From Lunularia cruciata (Eukaryota > Streptophyta > Marchantiopsida > Lunulariales > Lunulariaceae): a stretch of 64,000 nt of DNA. The first letter of the stretch is position 1, and each line of letters begins with the position of its first letter. Both the position numbers and the translations under genes were made by a program. The stretch covers positions 18,358,001 to 18,422,000 of the forward strand of contig OX419762.1 in assembly GCA_948567375.1 (NCBI GenBank), given 5' to 3'. Shown in pieces: positions 1-10,744 of this stretch. The notes beneath the pieces were generated by a model. The model searched no databases. It had not been told where the DNA came from and saw only the letters and a program-made list of their open reading frames with translations.

Positions 1-560
1 GAAAGTGAAGGTTTTGGGAAAAGAACAAGAAGAGAGTTGGTTTGAAAAAGAATGTGAGGGTTTTGGAAGAAAGACATGAGGTGATTTGCTTTTCAAGGAA
101 GAATGTGACACAATGTCGAGAGAAGAGAAGGAAGTGATTTGTTTTTTGGGAAAGAAAGTGACACAATTTTGGGAGAAGACAAGAAGCAAGTTGGTTGGGA
201 GAAGAAAGTGAAGGTTTTGGGAAAGAGCAGGAAGAGAGTTGTTTTGAAAAAGAATGTGAGGGTTTTGGGAGAAAGACATGAGGTGATTTGCTTATCGGGA
301 AAGAATGTGACACAATTTTGGGAGAAGACAAGAGGCAAGTTGGTTGGGAGAAGAAAGTGAAGGTTTTGGGAACAAGCAGGAAGAGAGCTATTTTGAAAAA
401 GAATGTGAGGGTTTTGGGAGAAAGACATGAGGTGATTTGCTTTTTGGGAAAGAATGTGACATGATTTTGAGAGAAGACAGGAAGCAAGTTGGTTGGGAGA
501 AGAAAGTGAAGGTGTTGGGAAAAGAACAAGAAGAGAGTTGGTTTGAGAAAGAAAGAGATT
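1..560. repeat. Tandem array: 149-bp unit made of three ~50-bp monomers
   Basis: The motif gaagaaagtgaagg recurs at 201, 350 and 499, giving an exact 149-bp period. Each unit divides into three related monomers of about 50 bp that share a core like agaatgtgagggttttggga. The leftmost copy carries one extra monomer of about 54 bp, so its spacing is 203 bp. The plus strand is almost free of C (purines plus T). Short reading frames exist on both strands, but 149 is not a multiple of three, so the period does not preserve a frame. The array runs off the left edge and fades after about 560. It looks like a minisatellite with higher-order structure; no family is recognised. Confidence 0.85.
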
Positions 561-968
561 TCAGGAGAAAACCAAGAGGTGACTCGGTTGGAGGGGAATG
601 AGAAGTTTTTGGGAGAATGATAGAGAAGAGAACTCTCGTGTGTGTGACTTGAGAGAAGTGCATGCAATAGAGGAGGGAATTCAAAATGTGAAGAGTGGCT
701 GAACAGGTAGTGACAAGAGCTAGATAGAGGAAGAAACCTTTGAGAGGAGAGGAGTATCATTTCAAAGTGGTAAGCTCATTTGAAGCAAGGAAGAGAAAAG
801 ATTCAAAGTTGGCTGACCTGTTTGAATGGAGTGAATCTGATCTGCAGAACAAGGGTATAGGAGAATGAAGAGGTTCAGAGGGTGAGTTGCCTTGATTGCT
901 GTCGGATAGAGTATATGTGAAGTGCTCCAGTTGAGTTGATGATTCATTGAAAAGCTTATTGTAGATGC

Positions 969-1001
<33 letters not shown>

Positions 1002-1559
1002 GAACTGTTTGGCTTGTCCAGAATTTGTGAACTCCATATTTTGATATTCCTATGAATGATGAGTCCCAAAGCCAATGTGAATTTTGATCTATGGCTAGCA
1101 TTGAGAGAAAGCTCCATTCTACGAGCTCTCAAACTGGTCTATGTGAATGCCGTAGTTTGATGAGCTAGGTATTTAGGTTTGAGTTGAAATAGATCACTCA
1201 TTGTTATTCTCTTAAGAGCCCACTTGACCCAGCTCTATGAGCCGCCAGATCTAGAACCATAGACTGAACTTAACTAGAAACTAAAATATAAAACAAGCAA
1301 GGATAAAAACCCATAAACCCAAACCCCACAAAACATGACCAATCCTGTTAATATCAAGGACAACCATAGAACCTTTAGTGAGAGAAAATCTCAAGAGAAA
1401 TTGAAAATAACATGCTCTAGCAAAGAAGAGATTTCCAACAATCTAGGAATAGATAGAGAATGTCAAACTACGGGATACTTCAAGGCATTGACAATAAGAA
1501 AAAAATGAGCACAAGAAACCATGTGCCCGACGTACTCTTGAGACCAACCAATCCTCGTG
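561..1559. other. No gene recognised; contains a TA microsatellite
   Basis: Purine-rich sequence continues from the array to about 800 and then becomes ordinary AT-rich DNA. No frame shows a recognisable protein, and no LTR end is visible. Element H's integrase/chromodomain similarity fades out near 1560, so its 3' LTR is missing and this stretch is probably unrelated flanking DNA. Confidence 0.5.
969..996. repeat. (TA)14 microsatellite
   Basis: Twenty-eight bases of uninterrupted TA dinucleotides, likely length-variable between individuals. Confidence 0.95.
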
Positions 1560-2605
1560 ACAGCAGGTGACGAGTCCCATGGATGCATTTTTGGAGAATG
1601 CGTTCAACTTTATGTTCTTCCATGCCATCAATGAGTGTCGGGCAAGGTCAAATGTCTTGTATGGAAGGACATGGGTCTGATTGGGGTGCATATTTATGTA
1701 GGAGGGAGACATGGAAAATGGATGGATCTTCATTTGTAGTGGTAGCTTGAGGTGATAGGCCACAACACCAATTTGACAAAGAATGGGAAAGGGCCAATAG
1801 AGCGAGGTCGGAGCTTGCAAGGGGCAACTAATGTGAGGTTGGTTGTTGAAAACCAAACTTGATCTCCCACCTAGAACTCCATGTGCCAATGGTGTGCATT
1901 GGCATACTGCTTCTGTTGATTTTTGGCAATCTGCAACCTGTTTTTGGCATTCTCCATGCCTTGTTGGATTCTTGAAACAAAAGAGCTAACAACATCAACC
2001 TTGGTAGTCATTGGACAGCTCTTCATCAAGCTCATAGGTGTGAAAGGATGCTCACCATACATCAAGAAGAATGGTGTGACTTAGATGGATGCGTTTATTG
2101 AATTTTTGTATATGAATTCCACTAATGGAAGTAAGGTGTCCCACCCCTCTTGCTCATCTAAGGTGAAGCCCCAAGGCATATCTTCAATAGTGCGATTGGC
2201 CCGCTTTGTTTGGCCATCAATCTATGGATGGTAAGTTGTGGACATGGCCAATTTGGCTTTGAAGACACCAAAGAGTGTCCTCCAAAATAGACTAGTAAAT
2301 TGAGTGCCTCTGTTGGTGATGAGCACTTGAGACAAGCCATGATGAGAGAAGACTACATCTAAGTACAACTAAGATAGTTGTGGAGCTGTCACTTCCTTGG
2401 TGGTAGGGCATACATGAATCATTTTGCTGAGTTGGTCAACAAATACTACAAAAGAGTCAAACCCTGAGGTGGTCTTGGGCAATTTGAAGACTAGATCCAT
2501 ACTCACCTATTCCCAACATTGCATAGGAGTAGGGAAGGGTTTTAGGAATCATGTAGGAGCTTGATTAGAGGCTTTGTTCTGTTGACAAAGTAAGCAGCTT
2601 TGAAC
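1560..2605 (-). pseudogene. Integrase core and C-terminus of element H, decayed
   Basis: Minus-strand translation gives the second half of the integrase zinc module (LLCQQNKASNQAP), then the catalytic core, where the first Asp is visible in VSMDLVF, followed by FDSFVVFVDQLSKM and TYHP-IDGQTKRANRT. The second catalytic position reads ITNRGTQF, with Asn where family members usually have Asp. The C-terminal module starts QVGDQVWFSTTNL, and a chromodomain-like EHKVERIL begins near 1610 before similarity is lost. Integrase would insert the element's cDNA, and the chromodomain would steer insertion to marked chromatin. Several frame changes and stops make it inactive. Confidence 0.75.
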
Positions 2606-3300
2606 TATGAACCGGCTTGTCTCTCAATCAGGATGAACCTTTGATGGCTATTATGGTAGCACACCATGGACTAAGAAGGCAAAGAACCCCAACTCCATCA
2701 TACTCCTCCAAGGTTAACACTTCAATACTCAAGACTCAAGACATTGCTCACTAGAGAACTGAATGAGAGAGAGATAGTTGCAAATAAAAGGATAATGAGT
2801 ACCTCCTCACCCCTTGTTTATATACTTGCAAAATAGTTATGCACCAAAGTTACTAATTATTGGAGTAACTCAAGTTACTATGCAAAAAGTCAAGTAAAGT
2901 CAAAAAGTAGAAAGGAATATCCATTCACATGAGCATATTCCACTAGCATGTGATCTTATCTTGACCCAACCACTAAGTCAAGGATTCCTTCACAAGAGCT
3001 ATTCTTGGACTATAGAAGAATCCAAAACAAAAGGCTTGGGCCCAAGAGTTCTCAACTCTTTCCTCAAAGCCAAACACCTAAGAATAATACCAAGTCAACA
3101 CACTAGAATCCAAAATAGTGGTGCTCATCTTTTCCACTTCTTATCAAGTAAGGTCCTCTCTATCTTAGCTATGACTAACTCTAGCTAATCATGACTAATG
3201 TAGAACCATCCTTTATCTTTATATAAATAATATCTCTCAAGTACTTGTAATACCAAGCTAAATATCACAATACCACACACATGCACAAATGAGTGTTACA
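2606..3300 (-). repeat. Solo LTR, family 3 (695 bp), inside integrase of H
   Basis: On the minus strand it starts TGTAACACTCATTTGTGC at 3300 and ends ...GGTTCATA at 2606. The same LTR occurs at 22583-23715 (695 bp after removing a nested insert) and, truncated, at 54838-55389. The integrase frame of H continues across it when compared with uninterrupted element A near 40770-40900. It carries a tatata-type promoter element near its middle. No internal retrotransposon sequence is attached, so it is a solo LTR formed by LTR-LTR recombination. The flanking duplication is not clean; candidates differ at one or two bases. Confidence 0.8.
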
Positions 3301-4190
3301 AAACATATTCCATTACATTGTTACTCACCTTGGGCCAATAATAATAGCATTGGACTGCATCCAAGGTCTTGTCCATTCTGACATGACCTGCAATGGAAAA
3401 ATCATGACATTTCCTAAGATAGTAGTGCATAATTTTGGGGCATTTGGGACCCATAATTTACCATCACAAAAAGTGAGTCCTTGGTTGTTGGTGATGCTTT
3501 TGGATGATTGAGCTCCTATGATATGGGTATCTGTTTTTGTAGTAGTTAAAATCTTTGGCTAGAATTTAGGGTTCATCTTGACCTCTACTACCAAATCATT
3601 TGCCATTGGCATGCTGGTGAATGCATCTGCAAGTTGCTTCTTGCCTTCCACATAAATGATTGTCATGTTGAATTATTATTGCCACTCTGCAAATCAAATT
3701 TGGTGACAAGAGAGATCTTTTTGTGTCTTGTGGTAGACTAGAGGTTTATGGTTTATCTCCACTACAATTTCCTTCTCGCCAACATAGTGCTTCCAATGCT
3801 TGGTTGCAAGGACAATGGCTAGCTCTTCTCACTCTGTGATGTGATAATTGCATTCTACCAGTAATAGCTTTCAAGAGAAGTATGCAATTGGATGCCAACA
3901 TCATGCCACCCATGTTGTAAGACTGCTCGTATTGCTTTTCCTGATGCATTGGTAGCCAATTTGATTGGATGTTTTGGGTCATATCATTTCAAGATTGGTG
4001 CATGTAGCAAGGTGTCTTTGAATTCTTGAAAGGCCAACTCTTGTGCAGTTCCCCATGTCTACTTCTTTCCCTTGCCAAGTAGTGCCGTTAAAGGTTGTGC
4101 CACCTTGGAGAAGTCCTTGACAAATTGATGATAGAACCCCATCAACCCCAAGAAGCTCTTGAGTTGAGTCTGATCTTTTAGAGCACTCCA
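3301..4190 (-). pseudogene. RNase H and integrase N-terminus of element H, decayed
   Basis: Minus-strand frames show a connection/RNase H region near 4190-3750 (short matches such as AIRAVLQHGWHD), then a spacer and the HH half of the integrase zinc module near 3430-3310 (AGHVRMDKTLDAVQ, YYYWPK). RNase H would remove the RNA template during reverse transcription. Stops and frame changes are frequent. The order matches element A. Confidence 0.65.
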
Positions 4191-4995
4191 TTTTTGAATG
4201 ACCTCTATTTAATTTATTAATACTTGGATACCTTCTACACTGACTCTATGTCCCAAGTAGTCTACTTCAGACTTTCCAAACTTGCACTTTGAGATTTTGG
4301 CATACAAGTGATTCTGTCTTAGAATCAGAAGGACTTCTTGTAGATGTTGTTTGTGTTCCGTCATTGTATACTAAGATATCATCTAGGAAAACAATAATAG
4401 ACTTATCCAAAACTTTTTGGACAAATAATATAAACTTTTTGGACATAAAATATGGCTAGAATATGTCATTCATCAGACTCAGGAAAGTGGCACGTGCATT
4501 GGTGAGGCCAAATCACATCACAAGGTACTTGAAGTGGCCATACTTGGTTTGAAAGGCAATTTTGTATACATCTTCCTTTGCAATCTAGATATGATTGTTA
4601 CCACTCCGCAAGTCCAATTTGGTGAAGTGTCTTGCTCCATTGAGTTGATCAAATAGGTTGTCCATGTGGGATCAAAGATATTTATTTTTCATTGTTTGCT
4701 GATTGAGGCCCCAATAAGCAATGCACATGCATATTGTATCTTCCTTCTTCTTCACAAACAAGATAGGAGCCCCATATGGTGATACATTGGGTTGGATAAA
4801 CCCCTTTTGCAGCATATCCTCAATTTGAGCCTTACACTCCTCCAACTCCTGAGGTGATAGATGATATGGGGTCTTACAAGGAGGTGTCTTCCCCAAAAGT
4901 ATCTCAATTTTATGATCTACTTTCCTTTTTGGTAGTAATCCTGTGGGTAGATCATCTAGGAAAACATCTTGAAACTCATTTACCACATCCTTCAA
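4191..4995 (-). pseudogene. Reverse transcriptase of element H, decayed
   Basis: The best-preserved piece is 4995-4672, beginning [17 protein letters not shown] and running through the [13 protein letters not shown] fingers motif to [11 protein letters not shown]. The remainder down to about 4190 is interrupted by stops. The same domain in element A lies at 29523-30170. RT would copy element RNA into cDNA. The stops and missing continuity make it inactive. Confidence 0.75.
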
Positions 4996-5059
4996 TTTTT
5001 AAGGAATTTTTCCATTGAGTTGTGCACTTTGGACATCTCTTATTAAACCCATGAAACAT

Positions 5060-5584
5060 CTATTTCTTACAAATACCTATTGTTCTTGTGACATAGAGAG
5101 GCAATTTCGGCCTATGTGCTTTTTCTCTAACCCCAATGATTGTCCATTGGTGGGTACTCATTGCTTTCTTCCTCCAATCTACCATAGAGTTGTATTGCTT
5201 CATCCAAGGTATGCTTAAGATTGCATCATAACAAGCTAATTGTATCACCCACCACTCAATTGCCTCTTTATATTCTCTTACAGAGAGTGTTACCCTTTTG
5301 GATAACAACTCAATCTCCTATGTTTGCCCATTAGGTAACTCTACTTCTTTGCTCTCATCTTTCTCTAGATCTATCCCCAATTTTATTGCAACAAAGCAAG
5401 ATAAGAAATTCTTTGTTACTCCAAGGTCTATCAATACTCTCACTTGATTACCTTTTGGTGCCCCATTGATGACAATCAATTGTGAGTTTGCCTTTCTAGA
5501 TCTTTGCACACTCATCTTCTTCCTCTCCTTGCTTGTCCACTTCCCTATTGAGCCAATAAGGCTACAAAATACCTTCACTGCCAA
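5060..5584 (-). pseudogene. Aspartic protease of element H, decayed
   Basis: Minus strand. The active-site region reads VLIDLGVTKNFLS, with Leu in place of the usual Ser/Thr of the D-S/T-G motif. It is followed by LGIDLEKDE and ELPNGQT, and further on by a segment containing YDAILSIPWM (the family-typical ILG.PWL-like strand). Element A has the matching region at 29030-29410. The protease would cut the Gag-Pol precursor. Confidence 0.7.
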
Positions 5585-5639
5585 TCTTTATTTTCTAAAG
5601 TGATTTCTACCTCCTCTTCCTTTGTGCATTGCTCCATGT

Positions 5640-7130
5640 TGTTCAAGGATTGCTTGTATGGAGGCCGATGGCCTTTAGGGAGATGAGCACAAAAATTGAT
5701 AGAGATGTGCCCAATATGGCGACAATGGTAGCAATGATTTTGTTCTCCTTGTGGGATTCCATCTCTTTGTTCTTCTACCCGTCCCGCTTTCCTTGAAGCG
5801 GTCGTGCTCCTCTATCTCAAAATCAAAGGTTGCCCAATTCCATAAGTATTGGTCCACCCATGTATGGCATTTCTGCCCAATAGTGTTGAGATGGAACTAC
5901 TCCTCTACCTCCTCCAAGTGCACTTGCTATTCTTTGAGCACAAGTGATGGCTTCAAATACAATGCAAAGATTTTGTACCATGACTTCTTGGCAAATCCGG
6001 TCCTTCAACCCTTGTTTGAAATTGTCTAGAGCCTCTATTGGACTCATGTTGATTATTGTGACTTGTAGATCCAAAAATGCTTCCATGTACTCTTGTATGC
6101 TATTCTTTTGTTTCAATCCACATAGTCCAATTTGGGCAATCTGCACAAAATCCATAGACTAGAAATTCTTCAAGAGTCCTTCTTGCATTGCTATCCACGT
6201 GACCTCTCTTTTTTCTACCAACATTGATCATTCCCAAGCATCACACCATGTGAGGGATTTATTGGTCAAGTACTCACATGCAAACATGCATGCTTAGTGA
6301 TCTCCGTCAAGAACACTCGGAAGTATTGATTCATTCTTGAGATTCAATTCTCCACTACTCCCATAGCACGCTACCTCTTATAAGGCTTAATATTGTAGGT
6401 CTTTTTCATCCATAGTAACAATGTGGCTTCATCATTGGCCGAGTTTGATGGTATAGATACGGGTGCCTCTCCATGTACTTCAATTGCAGGTATTGGGCTT
6501 TGAGATGATTTCCCTTCCTACATTGTTTAATCATTCTTGATGGTTTGTACTTGATTTTGTAATTCCTCTATGGTCATCTTAATATCTCAAAACTTGTTCA
6601 ACATTCCTTGCATTCCTTGCATCAACTCTTGCAATTGCAAATCTATGATTCGTACATAAGATTGATGTTCACTTGCTATTTCCTACTTCAATAAAGGGTT
6701 AGAATGATCACTCAAGAAGGTGCAAGAACAATAAGGACTACTATTGGGACCTAAGAGGCCATCACTCATTGATAATATTCCTCACCAAAATTTTGGATTA
6801 CAAAATCCCTAAACATTACTTTTGGTCTAACTACATAATAGATTTCTACTTGCATGTTACAAGGGTGAGGATTTGGTAAATTCAGATCCATAACATCATA
6901 ATAGAATATAGATTGTCAAATCCTACTTTTTGTCATATACCACCATAGGTAGAATCATTGGGTTTGGTGAATTCATCATTTTATCCATGAATTTCACTCC
7001 AAAGTGATAAACTAACAATACTCTCATTTGCTCCCGTTGGATGTACATAGTCTTGATGTGGAATGGATTCAAGAATGGGAAGCTAGGTGTAGGAAATTGT
7101 TGTCCCATTGTATCCATCCCATCTGCTCCT
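5640..7130 (-). pseudogene. Gag of element H, decayed
   Basis: The N-terminal part at 7117-6923 is conserved with the start of element A (shared motif NSP.PMIL and YDK), although both copies have stops just after it. A leucine-rich segment follows (LQLQELMQGMQGMLNKF, near 6600). The capsid-like part lies at 6155-5823 (SIQEYMEAFLDLQ, then LDNFKQGLKDRI). A zinc knuckle at 5733-5689 reads C-YHC-RHIGH-...-C, with one residue more than canonical between His and the last Cys. Gag would form the particle and bind the RNA. Confidence 0.65.
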
Positions 7131-7244
7131 TAAAGCCTTTCCCAAGTCTAGCAATTGTATTATGTTCTCCACCTCAAATTACTCAATTTTAGTAGCTCGT
7201 GCTCTGCCAAGAGGGATGATCCACTCTCTTGGATTAAAACTCTT

Positions 7245-7256
7245 GTTATGATACCA
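7245..7256 (-). other. Primer-binding site of element H (tRNA-iMet type)
   Basis: The minus strand reads TGGTATCATAAC one base after the LTR end. This matches the first eight bases of the plant initiator-Met PBS TGGTATCAGAGC. Confidence 0.75.
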
Positions 7257-7257
7257 T

Positions 7258-8000
7258 TGTAATATTCCAAGGACAAGAGAACTCTTCAAGAGAGAAAACA
7301 TAGATTTCACACTCAATCCTCCGATGTCCCAAAGGAGCACCTTCTCTTTATTATATAGCTAACAGAATCCCCTCAAAGGAAGCTCCATCTTTGGATCAAA
7401 TACATGGATTTGTGACCTGTCAGCAAGCTCCATCCTTGGATTAGCTGTTTGGATGGGTGACATGCCAGTCCTTGTCCTATCCAGCTGGTCAAATGGGTTT
7501 GACCAAAGGGAATCTTTAGAAAATCTTCTTGTAGGAAGCTCAGAATCACATGGATAAGGTACCATTGGAAATCTCTTGACAAGAAAAATCATGGGGGAAG
7601 AAAGCAAGCCTTTTACCCTTGAAAAGAGGGTAAAACTTTCCATTTTAGAGGTCTAATTCATCCATTTAGTCCTCCAAAAATGGCTTTAAATTTCAAGCTT
7701 TTTTTGGCTTCTGACCTATTAACAGAAGTGCTCTTTTGGTGATACCTCTATCTGATCTATGTTCTCCATCATGTATAACATCCTTCCAGATGTCACCACT
7801 CCAAATTTCACCTCTAGATCATATGTCTAGCTATTGATTCTAAAGTCTTCAAGCATGGTTTGGTTTTTGGCCTATTAGTAGAAGTACTCTTTTGGTGATA
7901 CCTCTATCTGATCTATTTAGTCCATCATGTATAACATCCTTCCAGATGCTACCAAACCAAATTTCATCTCTAGATCATGTGTCTAGCTATTAGTATTACA
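7258..8000 (-). repeat. 5' LTR of element H (family 2, long form with 156-bp duplication)
   Basis: The minus-strand start TGTAATACTAATAGCTAG is at 8000 and the end ATATTACA is at 7258. A 156-bp segment at the start of the LTR is present twice: gtctagctat occurs at 7825 and 7981. The same 156-bp duplication is seen in the solo LTR at 53985-54758, but not in the LTRs of element A. A TATA-like tatataata box lies near 7355. Confidence 0.85.
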
Positions 8001-8160
8001 CCCAACAAGGAAATATCTACTAGTAGGGTCTTTGGTAACCCTTTGACTACTAATATTGGTAATAACTTTAAATACCAAATAGGCCAAGTGTGACACATGA
8101 TGTAGAGAGACTTGCCTAATAGTCTCATCTCCCTCCAAATATAAGTACCTCTGATGTGAA
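8001..8160. repeat. Unclassified dispersed repeat, copy 1
   Basis: This stretch aligns by eye with 55622-55780: both contain an aaggaaat... block, a tagtagggt block, gtaac, a caataataact-like block and ...acaagtacctt/ataagtacctc. It abuts the outer end of the LTR of H on one side and a family-1 LTR on the other. No coding potential is recognised. Confidence 0.55.
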
Positions 8161-8193
8161 ACAACGAGGAGAAAAATAGGAGAATGGAACCTT

Positions 8194-8397
8194 GGAGTGA
8201 AAGATCACATTGGGACTCTTGAATGAGGGAACTCCAAATGCCTAGCATGAGCTTGGGCTTTGGTATTTTTATGGAACATACAAGTATAAAAATATGGAGT
8301 GAAAGATCACATTGGGAATCTTGAATGAGGGAACTCCAAATGCCTAGCATGAGCTTGGGCTTTGGTATTTTTATGGAACATACAAGTATAACAATAT
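8194..8397. repeat. 102-bp tandem duplication spanning an LTR insertion junction
   Basis: The junction motif GGAG occurs at 8194, 8296 and 8398, exactly 102 bp apart. The two copies are nearly identical. Each contains the end of the host LTR, the ACAAG flank and the first ~11 bases of the inserted plus-strand LTR (tataa.aatat), so the duplication happened after that insertion. Confidence 0.9.
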
Positions 8398-8877
8398 GGA
8401 GTTTATTGACAAGTTAGTTAGACTAATGAAGTAGCAAGTAGGCCAAATTAGCCAAGATTTATAAGAATATACTAGAAGCATCTAGGAAACTACTTGGTAT
8501 CTTTTAAGTATTGGGTAATATCCATGCCAAGTAACAACTTCTAGGAAGAAGCTTATGGAGAAGCTTCTCAACTAGCTTAGCTTGCAAGGCAAGTAGGTGG
8601 CTTCTAAAAGAAAGCTTCTTTAGAACCTTCCCGACTAGCTTAGCTTGCATACAAAGTAGGCGGCTTCTAGAGGAAGTTTCTTGAGAAGCTTCCTGGTTAG
8701 CTTTGCTTACACTCTAAGAAAGTAACTTTTAGGAATTTTTTCAAGAGCCTTGTATGTTCTTTATAAATACCAAAGCCCAAGCTCATGCTAGGCATTCAAA
8801 GTTTCCGTCATTCAAGATTCCTAATGTGATCTTTCACCTTGATCTTCCTTTCTCTATTTCTTTCCTCAATTTTTACA
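8387..8877 (+). repeat. Solo LTR, family 1, plus strand, nested in LTR of element I
   Basis: It starts TATAACAATATGGAG (first CpG-type base changed from TG to TA) and ends TTTTTACA. The flank ACAAG (8382-8386) recurs with a one-base overlap at 8877-8881, consistent with a 5-bp TSD. No internal sequence is attached. Confidence 0.8.
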
Positions 8878-9195
8878 CAAGGGTCTTGAGAAGCTTCTTT
8901 TTAGAAACCAACTATTTAGCATACAAGATAAGCTAGCTAAAAAGCTTCCCAAGAAGTTTCTTTCCAGAAGTCACCTACTTGGCATGCAAGCTAAGCTAAG
9001 ATAAACTAAACGGGAAACTTTCTAAGAAACTTCCTCCTAGCAGCCACCACTTGGTATACACATTACCAATAACTAGAAGGTACCAAGTAGCTTCCTAGAT
9101 ACTTCTAAAATATTCTTATAATTCTTGGCTAATTTGGCTTCTTTGTTTCTTTTCTTAACTTTGACTAACTTTTTTGTAAATTCCATATCTTTACA

Positions 9196-10332
9196 TATTC
9201 TTTCATTGCTAATTAGTGACATCCTTATCACCATGGAAACTTCAAACTCTTGAATAGCCATTTGTGCATTGTTGAGATGAGAAAGAGGCTCCCACTTGAC
9301 ATCATGAAGCGGATACTCTTTCCAAAGGACTTTATATTCAATATGTTGTTGGTGGCCACATTGACTTTGGTGAGGGGCAAGGATACAATCAACTTCATAC
9401 TCTTCATGATCATTGATAGGAATAGGAAGAGGAATGGGTTCAAAACAAGAAGAAAGGAAGATGGATTAGAAACAAAGGGTTTCAACTTGGAAATATGGAA
9501 GATAGGGTGGATTTGCATATGACAAAGCAAGGCAAGTCAAATCAATAAGCAACAAGAGAAATGATTTGGGTGACATTAAATAGACCTATCCAATTAGGAG
9601 CTAGTTTACAAACTTGGGTATCAAGTGGGAAGGGTAAGTTACTAGAAGAAAGCATGACCTTATCACCAAGTTGAAAGATAAGATCATGATGATGTTGATC
9701 TACATATTTCTTTTTGATGATTTTGAGCAACAAGAAGATGAGATTTAGCTTGTTGTAAGGTGGAAGTATGAAGGAAATAAGATAGAGGAAGAGCAAGAAG
9801 AGAATATGGAACAAGTGAGTCTTTGTTAAAATTAAGGAAGGGAGAGAATTTGATGCTTGGACAAAGCAAGCTTAGTGCCGAGTATTTGGAAGAGTGTTTG
9901 CCAAATTGTTTTTGGTGAATCAAGGATCACAATCAAAGATGAGTACAAAATGCATCCTATGATGCTTGAAGACATTGTTGAAGTAGATTTGGGTCAATTT
10001 TGGAGCATCTACTATATCAAAGGTTGGTGCTTAATGGATTTGCTTACTAAGCTTATCCACAAACACCATGATTGTTGTATGGCCTTGCTTTATCTTGGGT
10101 AAGGATGTGATGATACCTAAGCTCACGTATTCCTATCAAGCAAATGGGATGGGAAGTGGTTGAAGGAGTCCACTTGGTTTTTGGTTGTTAGACTTTTTGC
10201 ATTAGAAGCTCTCACAAGATTTGACAAACTCTCAAACCACTTGTGCCATGTTAGGTCACCATCATTGGCATTGTAGGGTAACCAAGGTCTTGTCCACACC
10301 CATGTGACCAACAATTTGTAAGTCATGGGCTT
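9196..10332 (-). pseudogene. Element I: chromodomain and integrase remnant (family 1)
   Basis: On the minus strand the order from 10332 downwards is the integrase zinc module (VGHM.VDKTL-like, near 10310-10250), the integrase core, the C-terminal GPF module near 9600, then a frameshifted chromodomain (HISKLKPFVSNP and weak LWKGYP-like remnants, near 9500-9250). The 3' LTR follows. Everything upstream of the zinc module (RT, gag, 5' LTR) is missing, because the sequence switches at 10333 to the 3' LTR of element J. The fragment is a defective family-1 chromovirus end, with integrase and chromatin-targeting parts only. Confidence 0.7.
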
Positions 10333-10744
10333 TGTAAAAGACCAAGACCAAGGAGAGAAATAGGAGAATGGAAGTTCACATTGGGACACTTGAATGAGGG
10401 AAAACTCCAAATGCCTAGCATGAGCTTTGGCTCTTGTATTTATAAGGATCATACAAAGCTCTTGAGAAACTTCTCAAGAAGCTTTCTTGACCCGCTTTCT
10501 TAGAGTGCAAGCCAAGTTAATTGGGAAGCTTCTCAAGAAACTTCATTCTAAAAATTGTTTACTTGGCATGCAAGCTAAGCTAGTTGGAACCTTTTAGAAG
10601 CTACTTACTTGAGGTGCAAGCTAAGCTTGCCGAGAAGCTTCCCAAGAAGTTTTCTAGATACTTCTATAATATTCTAGGCTAATTTGTCTTATTTGCTACT
10701 TTGTTAGCCCCACTAACTTTGTCGCTAAACTCCATATTGTTACA
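10333..10744 (-). repeat. 3' LTR of element J
   Basis: Begins tgtaaaagaccaagacc on the plus strand (the LTR end read in reverse) and finishes tccatattgttaca. It is followed by the complement of the family polypurine tract (tattccccaccgc). Confidence 0.9.

Larger units (their letters stand above)
1560..8000 (-). mobile_element. Element H: family-2 chromovirus (Ty3/gypsy), 3' truncated, minus strand
   Basis: Read on the minus strand the order is LTR (8000-7258), PBS (7256-7245), gag, protease, RT, RNase H and integrase, ending in the start of a chromodomain near 1560. Its pol closely resembles element A (26709-42617), for example at the RT start (motif [12 protein letters not shown]). There is no 3' LTR: similarity stops near 1560. 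A family-3 solo LTR (2606-3300) interrupts the integrase zinc-binding region. Every domain carries stops and frameshifts, so the element is not functional. The 5' flank (8001 on) is a separate repeat. Confidence 0.85.
8161..9195 (-). repeat. 3' LTR of element I (family 1), split by a nested solo LTR
   Basis: The minus-strand family-1 LTR occupies about 8161-8386 and 8878-9195. Its inner end, ccatatctttaca, stops at 9195 and is followed by the family-typical purine-tract complement and chromodomain region. The interruption at 8387-8877 is a plus-strand LTR of the same family. A 102-bp tandem duplication lies at the left junction. Confidence 0.8.

Noticed and set aside
93-684. Overlapping 70-110-codon frames on both strands in the tandem array
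   Set aside because: They arise from a C-poor repeat whose 149-bp period is not a multiple of three; no domain, start context or conservation of frame between units.
1190-1440. Possible plant gene exon near 1200-1440
   Set aside because: No frame of useful length, and no splice-site pair or similarity I can name.
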